This document shows, one piece after another, positions 36,250 through 48,991 of a DNA stretch of 64,000 bases. Position numbers and translations under genes: made by a program. Numbering within the stretch: position 1 is the first letter of the stretch; every line of letters starts with the position of its first letter. The notes under the pieces were generated by a model, which searched no databases, was not told the origin of the DNA, and was given only the letters and a program-made list of their open reading frames with translations. The DNA lies in assembly GCF_014217545.1 (NCBI RefSeq), contig NZ_CP043178.1, positions 682,001 through 746,000 on the forward strand, given 5' to 3'. This DNA is from Pseudarthrobacter sp. NBSH8. Lineage in GTDB: Bacteria; Actinomycetota; Actinomycetes; Actinomycetales; Micrococcaceae.

Positions 36250-36402
36250 GCTGCCCTCGGGGTTGTGTCGCAGGGGCCCCAAGGGGGCCTGGGTGGTCAT
36301 CCCGGCAAAGTGGTGGTAGAGTTTATTTCCGCGCTGCTCCACAGAGTCAGACCGAAAAAACCGACACGAAAGCCTCAGGCTGACGAAGTCGCGGATGCCG
36401 GT

Positions 36403-36431
36403 TTGACAAGTTGGAGAACAGCGGGTAAGTT
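36403..36431 (+). promoter_or_regulatory. rrn operon promoter (-35/-10)
   Basis: TTGACA at 36403-36408, a 17-base spacer and TAAGTT at 36426-36431 make a near-ideal vegetative promoter about 240 bases before the 16S gene. Actinobacterial rrn promoters often carry the TAAGTT-type -10. The A/T-richer DNA upstream (36300-36360) may hold further promoters, but I cannot define them. Confidence 0.75.
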
Positions 36432-36673
36432 TGAAAAGTTGCTCCGGAGCGATCCACGGCCGATTAGATGGTTGTGGTGGTGCCGGGTGTGTCTGTTGTT
36501 TGAGAACTCAATAGTGTGCCAAGTTTGTTGATACCAATTTATTGTATTGAATTGGTTGAATTGACTGGATTATGCCACCCCGTGGTGTGGTCTGGTTTTT
36601 ACAGCTGGTTTCAAATTTTGTGCAACCATTTTATCCTGTTATTTCCGGGGTTGGTGGTTGTGTCTGTTTTACT
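36432..36673 (+). other. rrn leader with antitermination/processing sequences
   Basis: No gene. The leader holds the conserved GTTGTTTGAGAAC element (36495-36507), which recurs before the 23S gene at 38568. The stretch 36501-36526 (around CAATAGTGTGCCAAG) is complementary, with G-U pairs, to 38415-38440 (around TTTGGCACACTGTTGGG) after the 16S gene. These two pieces should form the long stem cut by RNase III to free pre-16S rRNA. Confidence 0.7.
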
Positions 36674-41884
<5,211 letters not shown>

Positions 41885-42096
41885 ACACACCACCCCTGCA
41901 AACGGTTCAAAAGCGTTTGCAACCATGGGTGGTAAAAAGATAACAAGACTGCTTGCGTCCACTATGTGGTTCCCAAACAACAAACCCGTCACACGGGCCG
42001 TTGCACAGGAACACAACACAACAACATAACAACACCACAATGTTGTAACCAGATTTCCCACCCGTACAGGCACGCCTGAACGGGCCGGGTAGAAGG

Positions 42097-42216
42097 GTTA
42101 CGGCGGTCATAGCGTGGGGGAAACGCCCGGTCCCATTCCGAACCCGGAAGCTAAGACCCACAGCGCCGATGGTACTGCACCCGGGAGGGTGTGGGAGAGT
42201 AGGTCACCGCCGGAAC
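42097..42216 (+). rRNA. rrf: 5S ribosomal RNA
   Basis: 120 bases with GTTACGGCGG at the 5' end pairing with CCGCCGGAAC at the 3' end, and the internal CCCATTCCGAACCCGGAAGCTAAG typical of 5S. The 212-base gap before it contains the distal half of the 23S processing stem and no gene. Confidence 0.96.
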
Positions 42217-42229
42217 ATCATTACAGGTC

Positions 42230-42263
42230 GAGAGCCCCCCAACCACCAGGTTGGGGGGCTCTC
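42230..42263 (+). terminator. rrn operon terminator
   Basis: 15-bp perfect stem (GAGAGCCCCCCAACC with GGTTGGGGGGCTCTC) and ACCA loop, 13 bases after 5S. CCCACGTT follows instead of a T run. Confidence 0.8.
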
Positions 42264-42322
42264 CCACGTTAACCACCCAACCCACAAAACACACCCCGTG
42301 GATCCGCGTAGAGTTGACGTCC

Positions 42323-42820
42323 ATGGATAACCTTTTCAGCCACGCGGATGATGCCCCTCCTGTCTCTGTTGAGACCGCAGAGAGCCTGGAAGCCGTCATC
42401 TGCACTGTCACTGTGCCGGGGCCGGTGGCCCAGACGTTCGCCGGCTTCACGGATCACACGCACTTGTGGTGGCCACTCGATTCACAGGGTGTGTACGGGG
42501 CAGGATCCTACGTTGAGTTTGAAGAGAACCTCATCGTTGAAACAGCTGACGACGGCAGGACCGCGGTCTGGGGCTCCATAGATGACTGGCAGCCGCCCCT
42601 TTCCTTCCACGCGTCCTGGCATCCAGGGACTACTGCTATCTGGTCTACAGAGCTGCGGGTCGCATTCAGGGCGGTGGAATCCGGGACGGAGCTGCGTCTG
42701 GTCCACAACGGCTGGGAAGGTGCGGAGGATCCTGCCGCCACGCGCGCGGCCTATGCTGCTGGCTGGCCGAAGGTGCTGGACCGTTTCGTGAGGTTCATGG
42801 GCGGGGACGCACAGGCCTGA
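42323..42820 (+). CDS. SRPBCC/AHSA1-like domain protein
   Basis: 165 residues. START-like helix-grip fold: CTVTVPGPVAQTFAGFTDHTHLWWPLDSQGVYG near the N-terminus, beta strands YVEFEENLIVETADDGRTAVWGSIDDWQPPLSFHASWHPG, and a C-terminal helix GWPKVLDRFVRFMGG. Such proteins bind hydrophobic ligands or act as Hsp90 co-chaperone-like modules; the ligand is unknown. ATG 42323 is used, since the longer frame runs into the rrn terminator. Confidence 0.82.
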   Translation: MDNLFSHADDAPPVSVETAESLEAVICTVTVPGPVAQTFAGFTDHTHLWWPLDSQGVYGAGSYVEFEENLIVETADDGRTAVWGSIDDWQPPLSFHASWHPGTTAIWSTELRVAFRAVESGTELRLVHNGWEGAEDPAATRAAYAAGWPKVLDRFVRFMGGDAQA

Positions 42821-42947
42821 CGGCCACCTCACAACAGACCGAACTCAGAACAAACCGCGCTCAGAACAAACCGGCCCAGAAGTGTCCCGGCCCAGAACAG
42901 CTGCAGTCGGGAGCGGACCCTGTTCAGCAGGGAACTGCGATGCAGCG

Positions 42948-43994
42948 TCAGGCCGGCGGTACAGCCGTGCTGTTCCGGACCAGGAACTCTGTGGGGTACT
43001 CCCGGTCAAGGGCCGACGCCGGCGGTGACGTGCCCTTCGCAGGCCGCTTCGCGCCGGCGTCGAGCGTTTCCAGCAGCATGCGGGCCGCCAGGGCGCCCTG
43101 GCCGCGCGCATCCTGGTTGATGGTGGTCAGCCCAAAGACCTCACCGAGTTCATGACCGTCCATGCCGATCACGGAGAGATCCTGCGGTACACGCAGGCCG
43201 AAGTCGCGGGCAGCGAGGATGACGCCGATGGCCATCTCATCGGAGGCGGCAAAAACTGCAGTTGGCCGCCCGGCCGCGGAGGCCAGGAGGCTGCGGGCAC
43301 TCGCGTAGGCGCCTCGGATGGTGAAGTCCGCGGACACTACCCATTCGGGGCGGACCGCATGCCCCGCAGCCTCCATTGCAGCTTCAAAACCGGCCCGGCG
43401 TATCCCGGGCAGTTTGAAGTCCTGGTTCAGTTCGGCATTGCCGGTGATGTGGGCGATCCGGGTGTGGCCCAGCCCGAGGAGGTGCTCGGTGGCGGTTCGG
43501 GCGAGGCCGGCGTCGTCAATCCTGATGGTGGAGGCGCCGGCCAGGGCGCCGCCGATGCCTACAATTGGACGGCGGAATGCCAGCAGCTGCTTGATTTCGG
43601 CTTCGCTGAGGACGAGCGCCACAGCGATGACTGCGTCCAGCCGCTTCCGGAGCAGGAAGTCGGTCAGGACGCTGCGGCGGCGTTCCGGCAGGTCACCCAT
43701 GTTGTACAGGGTGAGGTCATAGCCGGCGTCGAGCAAAGTGCCGGACACGCCCTCCAGCACCGACGAAAAGTACCATCGGTGGATGGACGGGACCACCAAC
43801 CCCACGTTGTGGTTACGGCCTGAAGCCAGGCTGGATGCATGGTAGGACGGGACGAAGCCCAGCTCGTCGGCCGCGGTCTTTGCCAACTGCCGGCTCTTGG
43901 CCGACACATTTGCCTTGCCGCTGAGCGCCCGCGACACAGTGGCGATCGACAGCCCGGCGCGGTCGGCAACATCCTTGATGCCAGCAAGTCCCAC
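42948..43994 (-). CDS. LacI-family transcriptional repressor
   Basis: 348 residues from GTG 43994. N-terminal helix-turn-helix GIKDVADRAGLSIATVSRALSGKANVSAKSR and hinge (SSLASGRNHNVGLVVPS), then a periplasmic-binding-protein-type sensor domain with ATEHLLGLGHTRIAHITG and TAVFAASDEMAIGVILAARDFGLRVPQDLSVIGMDG. GTG 43994 is chosen because it overlaps the stop of the alpha-glucosidase by one base (TAGTG), implying coupled translation and autoregulation. It probably binds the two operators at 45764 and 45831. Confidence 0.92.
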   Translation of the reverse strand: MGLAGIKDVADRAGLSIATVSRALSGKANVSAKSRQLAKTAADELGFVPSYHASSLASGRNHNVGLVVPSIHRWYFSSVLEGVSGTLLDAGYDLTLYNMGDLPERRRSVLTDFLLRKRLDAVIAVALVLSEAEIKQLLAFRRPIVGIGGALAGASTIRIDDAGLARTATEHLLGLGHTRIAHITGNAELNQDFKLPGIRRAGFEAAMEAAGHAVRPEWVVSADFTIRGAYASARSLLASAAGRPTAVFAASDEMAIGVILAARDFGLRVPQDLSVIGMDGHELGEVFGLTTINQDARGQGALAARMLLETLDAGAKRPAKGTSPPASALDREYPTEFLVRNSTAVPPA

Positions 43995-45730
43995 TAGTCT
44001 GCGTCGCCTCCGCCAATCCGCAGCCATGCGGTCTCGCCGGAAGCCAGGAAGTGTGCTGCGCCCGGGTCAGAGTCAGCGCTGCGGACGAGGACACTGCCGG
44101 CCGGCATTTCCAAGGGTTCGTGGTTGAGGTTCATGAGCACCAGCGTATCGCCGTTAATGTATGCCAGGGACGAACCGCTACACCAGTCCTCGGCCCAAGC
44201 CAGTGATCCGCTGCCCAAACCCAGCTCGCGGCGCAGGGCCAGCATGTTCCGGTACAGGGAAAGGTGCGACACCGGCGATGCGGCTTGCGAGTCCCGTGCC
44301 AGTTCCGCGAAGCTCGCCGGCAAGGGAAGCCAAGGATCCTCGCCCGAGCCAAAGCCCAGGTGCCGTTCACCAGTTCGCCACGGGAGGGGAACCCGGCAGC
44401 CGTCACGGCCCAACCGGGCACCTCCGGTGCGTGCGAACGTAGGGTCCTGCCGCAGGTGCTCCGGAATATCGATGCCGTCCGGCAGCCCGAGCTCCTCACC
44501 CTGGTACAGGTAGGCGGCGCCGGGCAGCCCCAGCATAAACAATGAGGCGGCGGCTGCACGCCGGCGGCCCAGGGCTGTGTCCGGCTGAGGATCCGCCGGA
44601 CCAATGCCGTCGCCGTCTCGCGGACCGGATCCGTTGTAGCCAAAGCGGCTGGAATGGCGGACGACATCGTGGTTGGACAGCACCCATGTACTGGGGGCTC
44701 CCACGGCGTCCAGGGCGGTCAGCGAGTCCGTGATAACACTGCGCAGCCGGTAAACATCCAGTCCGGCGTGCAGGTAGGGAAAGTTGAAGGCCTGGTGCAT
44801 TTCATCGGACCGGACCCATTCGGCGAGGCGCGGAAGCGGATCCACGTTGGCTTCCGCGCAGAGAATGCGGTCCGGGCCGTAGCCGTCCAGGATGAGGCGC
44901 CAGGCCCGGAAGATGTCGTGGAGGGCCGGCTGGCCGAACATCGGAGCCTCGTGGCCGGGGAAGCCGTCCGAGCTTCCGCCGTCGGCCCGGCCGCCCCAGG
45001 CGGGCAGCCCCGGGGCTTTGACCAAGGCGTGGGCGACGTCCACCCGGAAGCCGGAGACGCCGCGGTCCAGCCAGAAACGGAGTACGCGCTCAAATTCGGC
45101 GTGGACGGCGGGGTTGTCCCAGTTGAAGTCAGGTTGGGAGGAATCGAACAGGTGAAGGTACCACTGGTCCGGCCGGCCGTCAGGACCGGTTACCCGGGTC
45201 CAGGCGGGGCCGCCGAAGTGGGACTGCCAGTTATTGGGCGGTTCGTGGCCTTCGGGCCCGGCTCCGTCCCGGAAGATGAACATGTCGCGTTCCTGGCTGC
45301 CTGCAGGGGAGGCCAGTGCTGCCTGGAAAGCCACGTGCTGGTCCGAGCAGTGGTTGGGAACCAGGTCCACGATGACCCGCAGCCCCAAGCGGTTGGCCTC
45401 GGCAATCATGATGTCGAAATCGCTGAGGGTGCCGAAGATCGGATCCACGTCACAGTAGTCGCTGACGTCATAGCCGGCATCGCGTTGTGGCGATTTGTAG
45501 AACGGGGACAGCCAGACGGCGTCCACATCCAGCTCGGCCAGCTGCGGGAGCTCCGCTGTAACCCCGGCTAGATCGCCGATGCCGTCTCCGTTGAGGTCGC
45601 GGAATGATCGCGGGTATACCTGGTAGATGACGGCGGAGCGCCACCAGCCGGGTGAGTTGTCGGCGTCGCGGATGTGGGACAGCCGATCCATCAGCGGGGC
45701 GGTGGCGTTAAACGCTGTATCTACAGACAT
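43994..45730 (-). CDS. GH13 alpha-glucosidase
   Basis: 578 residues. Releases glucose from maltose, sucrose or isomaltose-type substrates. GH13 landmarks: WWRSAVIYQVYPRSFRDLNGDGIGDLAGV near 29, WLSPFYKSPQRDAGYDVSDYCDVDP near 75, VDLVPNHCSDQH near 120, nucleophile Asp in GFRVDVAHALVK near 230, acid Glu in ILCAEANVDP near 285 and VLSNHDVVRHS near 345. The longer open frame upstream (to 46486) runs through the divergent flavoprotein gene; ATG 45730 is the sensible start. No signal peptide, so cytoplasmic. Forms an operon with the LacI gene. Confidence 0.93.
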   Translation of the reverse strand: MSVDTAFNATAPLMDRLSHIRDADNSPGWWRSAVIYQVYPRSFRDLNGDGIGDLAGVTAELPQLAELDVDAVWLSPFYKSPQRDAGYDVSDYCDVDPIFGTLSDFDIMIAEANRLGLRVIVDLVPNHCSDQHVAFQAALASPAGSQERDMFIFRDGAGPEGHEPPNNWQSHFGGPAWTRVTGPDGRPDQWYLHLFDSSQPDFNWDNPAVHAEFERVLRFWLDRGVSGFRVDVAHALVKAPGLPAWGGRADGGSSDGFPGHEAPMFGQPALHDIFRAWRLILDGYGPDRILCAEANVDPLPRLAEWVRSDEMHQAFNFPYLHAGLDVYRLRSVITDSLTALDAVGAPSTWVLSNHDVVRHSSRFGYNGSGPRDGDGIGPADPQPDTALGRRRAAAASLFMLGLPGAAYLYQGEELGLPDGIDIPEHLRQDPTFARTGGARLGRDGCRVPLPWRTGERHLGFGSGEDPWLPLPASFAELARDSQAASPVSHLSLYRNMLALRRELGLGSGSLAWAEDWCSGSSLAYINGDTLVLMNLNHEPLEMPAGSVLVRSADSDPGAAHFLASGETAWLRIGGGDAD

Positions 45731-45763
45731 GGAGGACAGCTTAGACCCTAACCGGCGGGAAAC

Positions 45764-45777
45764 TGCAAACGTTTCCA
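45764..45777. promoter_or_regulatory. LacI-type operator 1
   Basis: TGCAAACGTTTCCA, a nearly symmetric site with the central AACGTT typical of LacI/GalR-family operators, 34 bases upstream of the alpha-glucosidase start. Confidence 0.7.
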
Positions 45778-45830
45778 CGTCAAGGCATAAAGGTCTACTC
45801 ACCAGTATGTTACGGATGGTCGGTGCTTGC

Positions 45831-45844
45831 TGGAAACGCTTACA
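45831..45844. promoter_or_regulatory. LacI-type operator 2
   Basis: TGGAAACGCTTACA shares 10 of 14 positions with operator 1 and has the AACGCT variant centre. Its centre lies 67 bases from that of operator 1, allowing looping, and it is also 92 bases from the divergent flavoprotein start. Confidence 0.6.
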
Positions 45845-45935
45845 GTCGGTTGGGAGATGACGGGCCAACGGGAAGCACCGCCCTAGACTGGGGGAGAAGC
45901 GCAACGACAACAACGACAAGGAACGGGGAGGCTGC

Positions 45936-47306
45936 GTGGGCGGCTTGGTTGAAGATCTGGTGGGCGCCCTCGGCGCAGGGCAGGTCAGCACCGCGGAGGA
46001 ACTGCTCGCGAGGTATGCCGTGGACCAGGCCCCCGTCCTGGATTTCCAGCTGCCCGAAGCGGTGGTCTTTGCCAGGTCTGTCACGGACGTACAGGCGGCG
46101 GTCAGGCTGTGTGCGGCCCACAATGTCGCCGTTGTGGCCCGCGGAGCAGGAACAGGCGTTTCCGGCGGCGCGCACGCGAGCAGGAACTGTGTAGTCCTGT
46201 CCCTGGAACAGATGAACCGCATTCTTGACCTGAACCCGGACGACGAGACCGCCGTCGTCGAGCCAGGAGTGGTCAATGCGGCCCTCAACGAGGCGGCAGC
46301 AGAGCATGGCCTGATGTACGCGCCGGATCCGGCGAGCTTTCGTTCCTCCACGATCGGTGGCAACGTTGCCACGAATGCCGGGGGACTGCGCTGCGCCAAG
46401 TACGGCGTTACCCGGGACTCGGTGCTGGCGCTGGAGGTGGTGCTGGCCGACGGGTCCCTCATTCGCACCGGCCACCAGACGTTCAAAGGCGTTGCGGGTT
46501 ACGACCTGACGGGGCTGTTTGTTGGTTCGGAGGGCACCTTGGGAATCGTGGTGGGGGCGACCGTGCGGCTCAAGTATCTGCCCCGTGACGTGCACACCAT
46601 CGCCGCGTTCTACCCGGACTTCCGGCAGGCCGCCGCCGGCGTCCTGGCGGTGGGCCGGGCCCGGGTGCAGCCGGCCATCATGGAACTGCTCGACGGCGGC
46701 ACGCTGGCCCAGCTGGATGATCTCCACGGCTCCGACCTGAGTTCACGCGGCCGCTCGCTGCTCCTGATTCAGACTGACGGGTTCGGGGCAGCGGCGGAGG
46801 CCGACGTCATGCGTTCTGTCCTCGCCGCCAGCGGCGCAATAGTGAGCACGGAATCCACGGCGGAAGCCGAGCAACTCGTGGAGCTGCGCCGGAACAGCCG
46901 GGGTGTGGAAGTGGATGACGAATACCGCGTCGGCGAGGACGTGGCCGTGCCGCGCTCGCGCCTGGTGGATTACGTGGCGGCATTGGAAGACCTCGCGGCC
47001 ACGCACGATGTGCGCCTGAAGGTGGTGGCGCACGCCGGCGACGGCAACCTGCACCCCACCTTCTGGATTGACAGGCAGGGCAATGCGGTGGACGCTGACG
47101 CCATGAGGCGGCTGAACTTAGCCCTGGATGCCTCTATCGAAGCTGCCCTCGAAATGGGCGGCACCATCACCGGGGAACACGGGATCGGGCAGTACAAACT
47201 GCGCTGGCTGGGCCTGGAACAGCCGGAACCCGTCCGGGAGCTCCAGCGCAGGATCAAGGAGCTCTTTGACCCGGCAGGGATCTTGAACCCGGGCAAGGCC
47301 ATCTAG
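45936..47306 (+). CDS. FAD-binding oxidoreductase, GlcD type (glycolate/D-lactate oxidase)
   Basis: 456 residues. FAD_binding_4 domain with VVARGAGTGVSGGA near 68, DPASFRSSTIGGNVATNAGGLRCAKYGVTRD near 130-160 and VGSEGTLGIV near 200; C-terminal FAD-oxidase domain with VVAHAGDGNLHPTFW near 365 and ITGEHGIGQYKLRWL near 412. Oxidises a 2-hydroxy acid, with glycolate or D-lactate likely. GTG 45936 follows GGAACGGGGAGG. No GlcE or GlcF partners adjoin, so it probably works alone. Confidence 0.92.
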   Translation: MGGLVEDLVGALGAGQVSTAEELLARYAVDQAPVLDFQLPEAVVFARSVTDVQAAVRLCAAHNVAVVARGAGTGVSGGAHASRNCVVLSLEQMNRILDLNPDDETAVVEPGVVNAALNEAAAEHGLMYAPDPASFRSSTIGGNVATNAGGLRCAKYGVTRDSVLALEVVLADGSLIRTGHQTFKGVAGYDLTGLFVGSEGTLGIVVGATVRLKYLPRDVHTIAAFYPDFRQAAAGVLAVGRARVQPAIMELLDGGTLAQLDDLHGSDLSSRGRSLLLIQTDGFGAAAEADVMRSVLAASGAIVSTESTAEAEQLVELRRNSRGVEVDDEYRVGEDVAVPRSRLVDYVAALEDLAATHDVRLKVVAHAGDGNLHPTFWIDRQGNAVDADAMRRLNLALDASIEAALEMGGTITGEHGIGQYKLRWLGLEQPEPVRELQRRIKELFDPAGILNPGKAI

Positions 47307-47313
47307 CCTTTGT

Positions 47314-47340
47314 GTCCCTTGCGGGACGCCCGTTCCGGGC
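47314..47340 (+). terminator. Twin short hairpins after glcD-type gene
   Basis: GTCCC-TTGC-GGGAC followed directly by GCCCG-TTC-CGGGC. They end the flavoprotein gene region; no T run follows, so either a weak terminator or the outer edge of the insertion sequence. Confidence 0.45.
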
Positions 47341-48937
47341 TGAAAATGGTGCCGTGGCCGCCTGTCAACGCCGTGCCTCTATGGTTCCACTAGGCCGTCA
47401 TCTAGCCGGGCGTTGGGGGTCACGCTCTGGGCCCTTCACTGTTTCTTTTGCCGAGAACGAGGATTAGATTTCCGTTTCCCGGTGATCCCCACGGGCGGCC
47501 GCTTCGACAATCAGATCGGGCGCGTTTTGTGAGGAGATGACGAATGCCATGCTGGCCGAATCCCAGGATGAGGAGCAGATCATTGCCAGGGTCGCTGCCC
47601 TGGATATCGGCAAGGCTGAACTCGTGTGTTGTGTGCGGATCCCCGGTCCGGGGAACACCCGAAGACGCCTGCAGGAGGTGTCCACGCACTCGACGATGAG
47701 CCGGTCCTTGGCGGAGCTGGCCAACCATCTGGTGGACCTGCGGATCGAGCGGGTAGTCATGGAAGCGACCTCGGACTATTGGAAGCCGGTGTTTTATCTT
47801 CTCGAGGCGCACGGCCTCGAACCGTGGCTGGTCAACGCCCGCGACGTCAGGCATCTGCCGGGCCGGCCGAAGACCGACGTTCTCGACTCCGTGTGGCTGT
47901 GCAAAGTCGCCGAACGGCAGATGCTCCGTCCCAGTTTCGTCCCACCCGCCCCGATCCGCCGGCTGCGGGACCTGACCCGGTACCGGATTGATCTCGTCGG
48001 GACCCGGACTGCGGAGAAGAACCGGGTTGAGAAACTCCTCGAGGACGCGTGCATCAAGCTCTCCGTTGTCGCCTCAGACATTTTCGGGGTGTCCGGGCGG
48101 GAGATGATGGCCGCGCTCATCGGCGGCGAACGGAACCCGAAAGTCCTCGCGCAGCTGGCACGGGCAAGCATGCGCAGGAAGATCAGCGAACTCGAAGAGG
48201 CGTTCACCGGCCTCTTCGATGACCACCACGCCTTCCTGCTGGCCCGGATGCTGTCCAGGATCGACGGCATCGATGCCGATATCGCCGCGGTCGATGAACA
48301 GATCGAGGCGCAACTGGCCCCTTTCGCGGCAGCGGCGGAACGCCTGGATGAGATCCCGGGCATCGGCCCCGTTGCCGCCGCGATCATCCTGGCCGAAATC
48401 GGGGTCGACATGACCCGGTTTCCGACCGCGGGACACCTGTGTTCCTGGGCGAAGTTCTCCCCGGGCATCAACTCCTCCGCCGGGAAGACGAAGGGCAACG
48501 GCTCGACCGGGCACGGCAACCGCTATCTCGCCCGGATCCTGGGCGAGGCCGCCGTCGGTGCCGGCAGAACGGATACCTTCCTCGGCGAACGCCACCGGAG
48601 GCTGGCTAGGCGGCGGGGCAAGAAACGCGCCATCGTCGCTATCGGGCGCTCCATCTTGGTCATCATCTGGCACCTCCTGCAGGACCCGGATGCACGGTTC
48701 CATGACCTCGGCGCTGACCACTTCAATCGTCACACCAACCCCGACACCAGCAAACGAAACCACGTCCGCCAACTCGAAGCCCTCGGCTATACCGTCACCC
48801 TGACACCCGCAGCCTGACACCCACACATATCCATGCTGCCGTCCAACCGCCGCACCACGACGGGCACAGCACTACGCGCCAGACCGCCTGCAGGGCACCT
48901 CCATTTTCGGATTAGAGGCCGGCGCTCCACAAACAAA
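47341..48937 (+). mobile_element. IS110-family insertion sequence
   Basis: One transposase gene (47537-48817) flanked by gene-free DNA on both sides. IS110 elements lack terminal inverted repeats and target duplications, so the limits given are only the outer bounds between the glcD-side hairpins and the downstream palindrome; the true ends cannot be set by eye. In this family the longer non-coding flank encodes a bridge RNA that pairs with donor and target DNA. Here the 5' flank (about 200 bases) is somewhat longer than the 3' flank (about 120), which favours a 5' bridge-RNA region. Confidence 0.75.
47537..48817 (+). CDS. IS110-family transposase (recombinase)
   Basis: 426 residues, intact. 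N-terminal RuvC-like DEDD domain: first Asp in VAALDIGKAELVC near residue 23, Glu in VVMEATSDYWKPVFYLLE near 75, Asp pair in GRPKTDVLDSVWLCKVAERQML near 115. Coiled-coil middle. C-terminal Transposase_20 domain with EIPGIGPVAAAIILAEIG near 275 and SWAKFSPGINSSAGKTKGNGSTGHGNRYLARIL near 312, which includes the serine cluster used for strand exchange in this family. ATG 47537 follows GAGGAGATG. All catalytic residues appear present, so the element may be active. Confidence 0.95.
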   Translation: MTNAMLAESQDEEQIIARVAALDIGKAELVCCVRIPGPGNTRRRLQEVSTHSTMSRSLAELANHLVDLRIERVVMEATSDYWKPVFYLLEAHGLEPWLVNARDVRHLPGRPKTDVLDSVWLCKVAERQMLRPSFVPPAPIRRLRDLTRYRIDLVGTRTAEKNRVEKLLEDACIKLSVVASDIFGVSGREMMAALIGGERNPKVLAQLARASMRRKISELEEAFTGLFDDHHAFLLARMLSRIDGIDADIAAVDEQIEAQLAPFAAAAERLDEIPGIGPVAAAIILAEIGVDMTRFPTAGHLCSWAKFSPGINSSAGKTKGNGSTGHGNRYLARILGEAAVGAGRTDTFLGERHRRLARRRGKKRAIVAIGRSILVIIWHLLQDPDARFHDLGADHFNRHTNPDTSKRNHVRQLEALGYTVTLTPAA

Positions 48938-48961
48938 CACGGTTGTGTTAACACAACCGTG
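48938..48961. repeat. 24-bp perfect palindrome
   Basis: CACGGTTGTGTT followed at once by its exact reverse complement. It lies 120 bases after the transposase and 30 bases from the end of the convergent DUF4032 gene. Could be a two-way terminator without T run, a binding site, or the original target of the insertion sequence. Confidence 0.85.
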
Positions 48962-48991
48962 CTACCACCGCTGCCGGGCCCCCGGGGCAGG

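Noticed and set aside
45731..46486. N-terminal extension of the alpha-glucosidase frame
   Set aside because: The open frame runs through the divergent flavoprotein gene; the GH13 sequence starts at 45730, where the operators lie just upstream.
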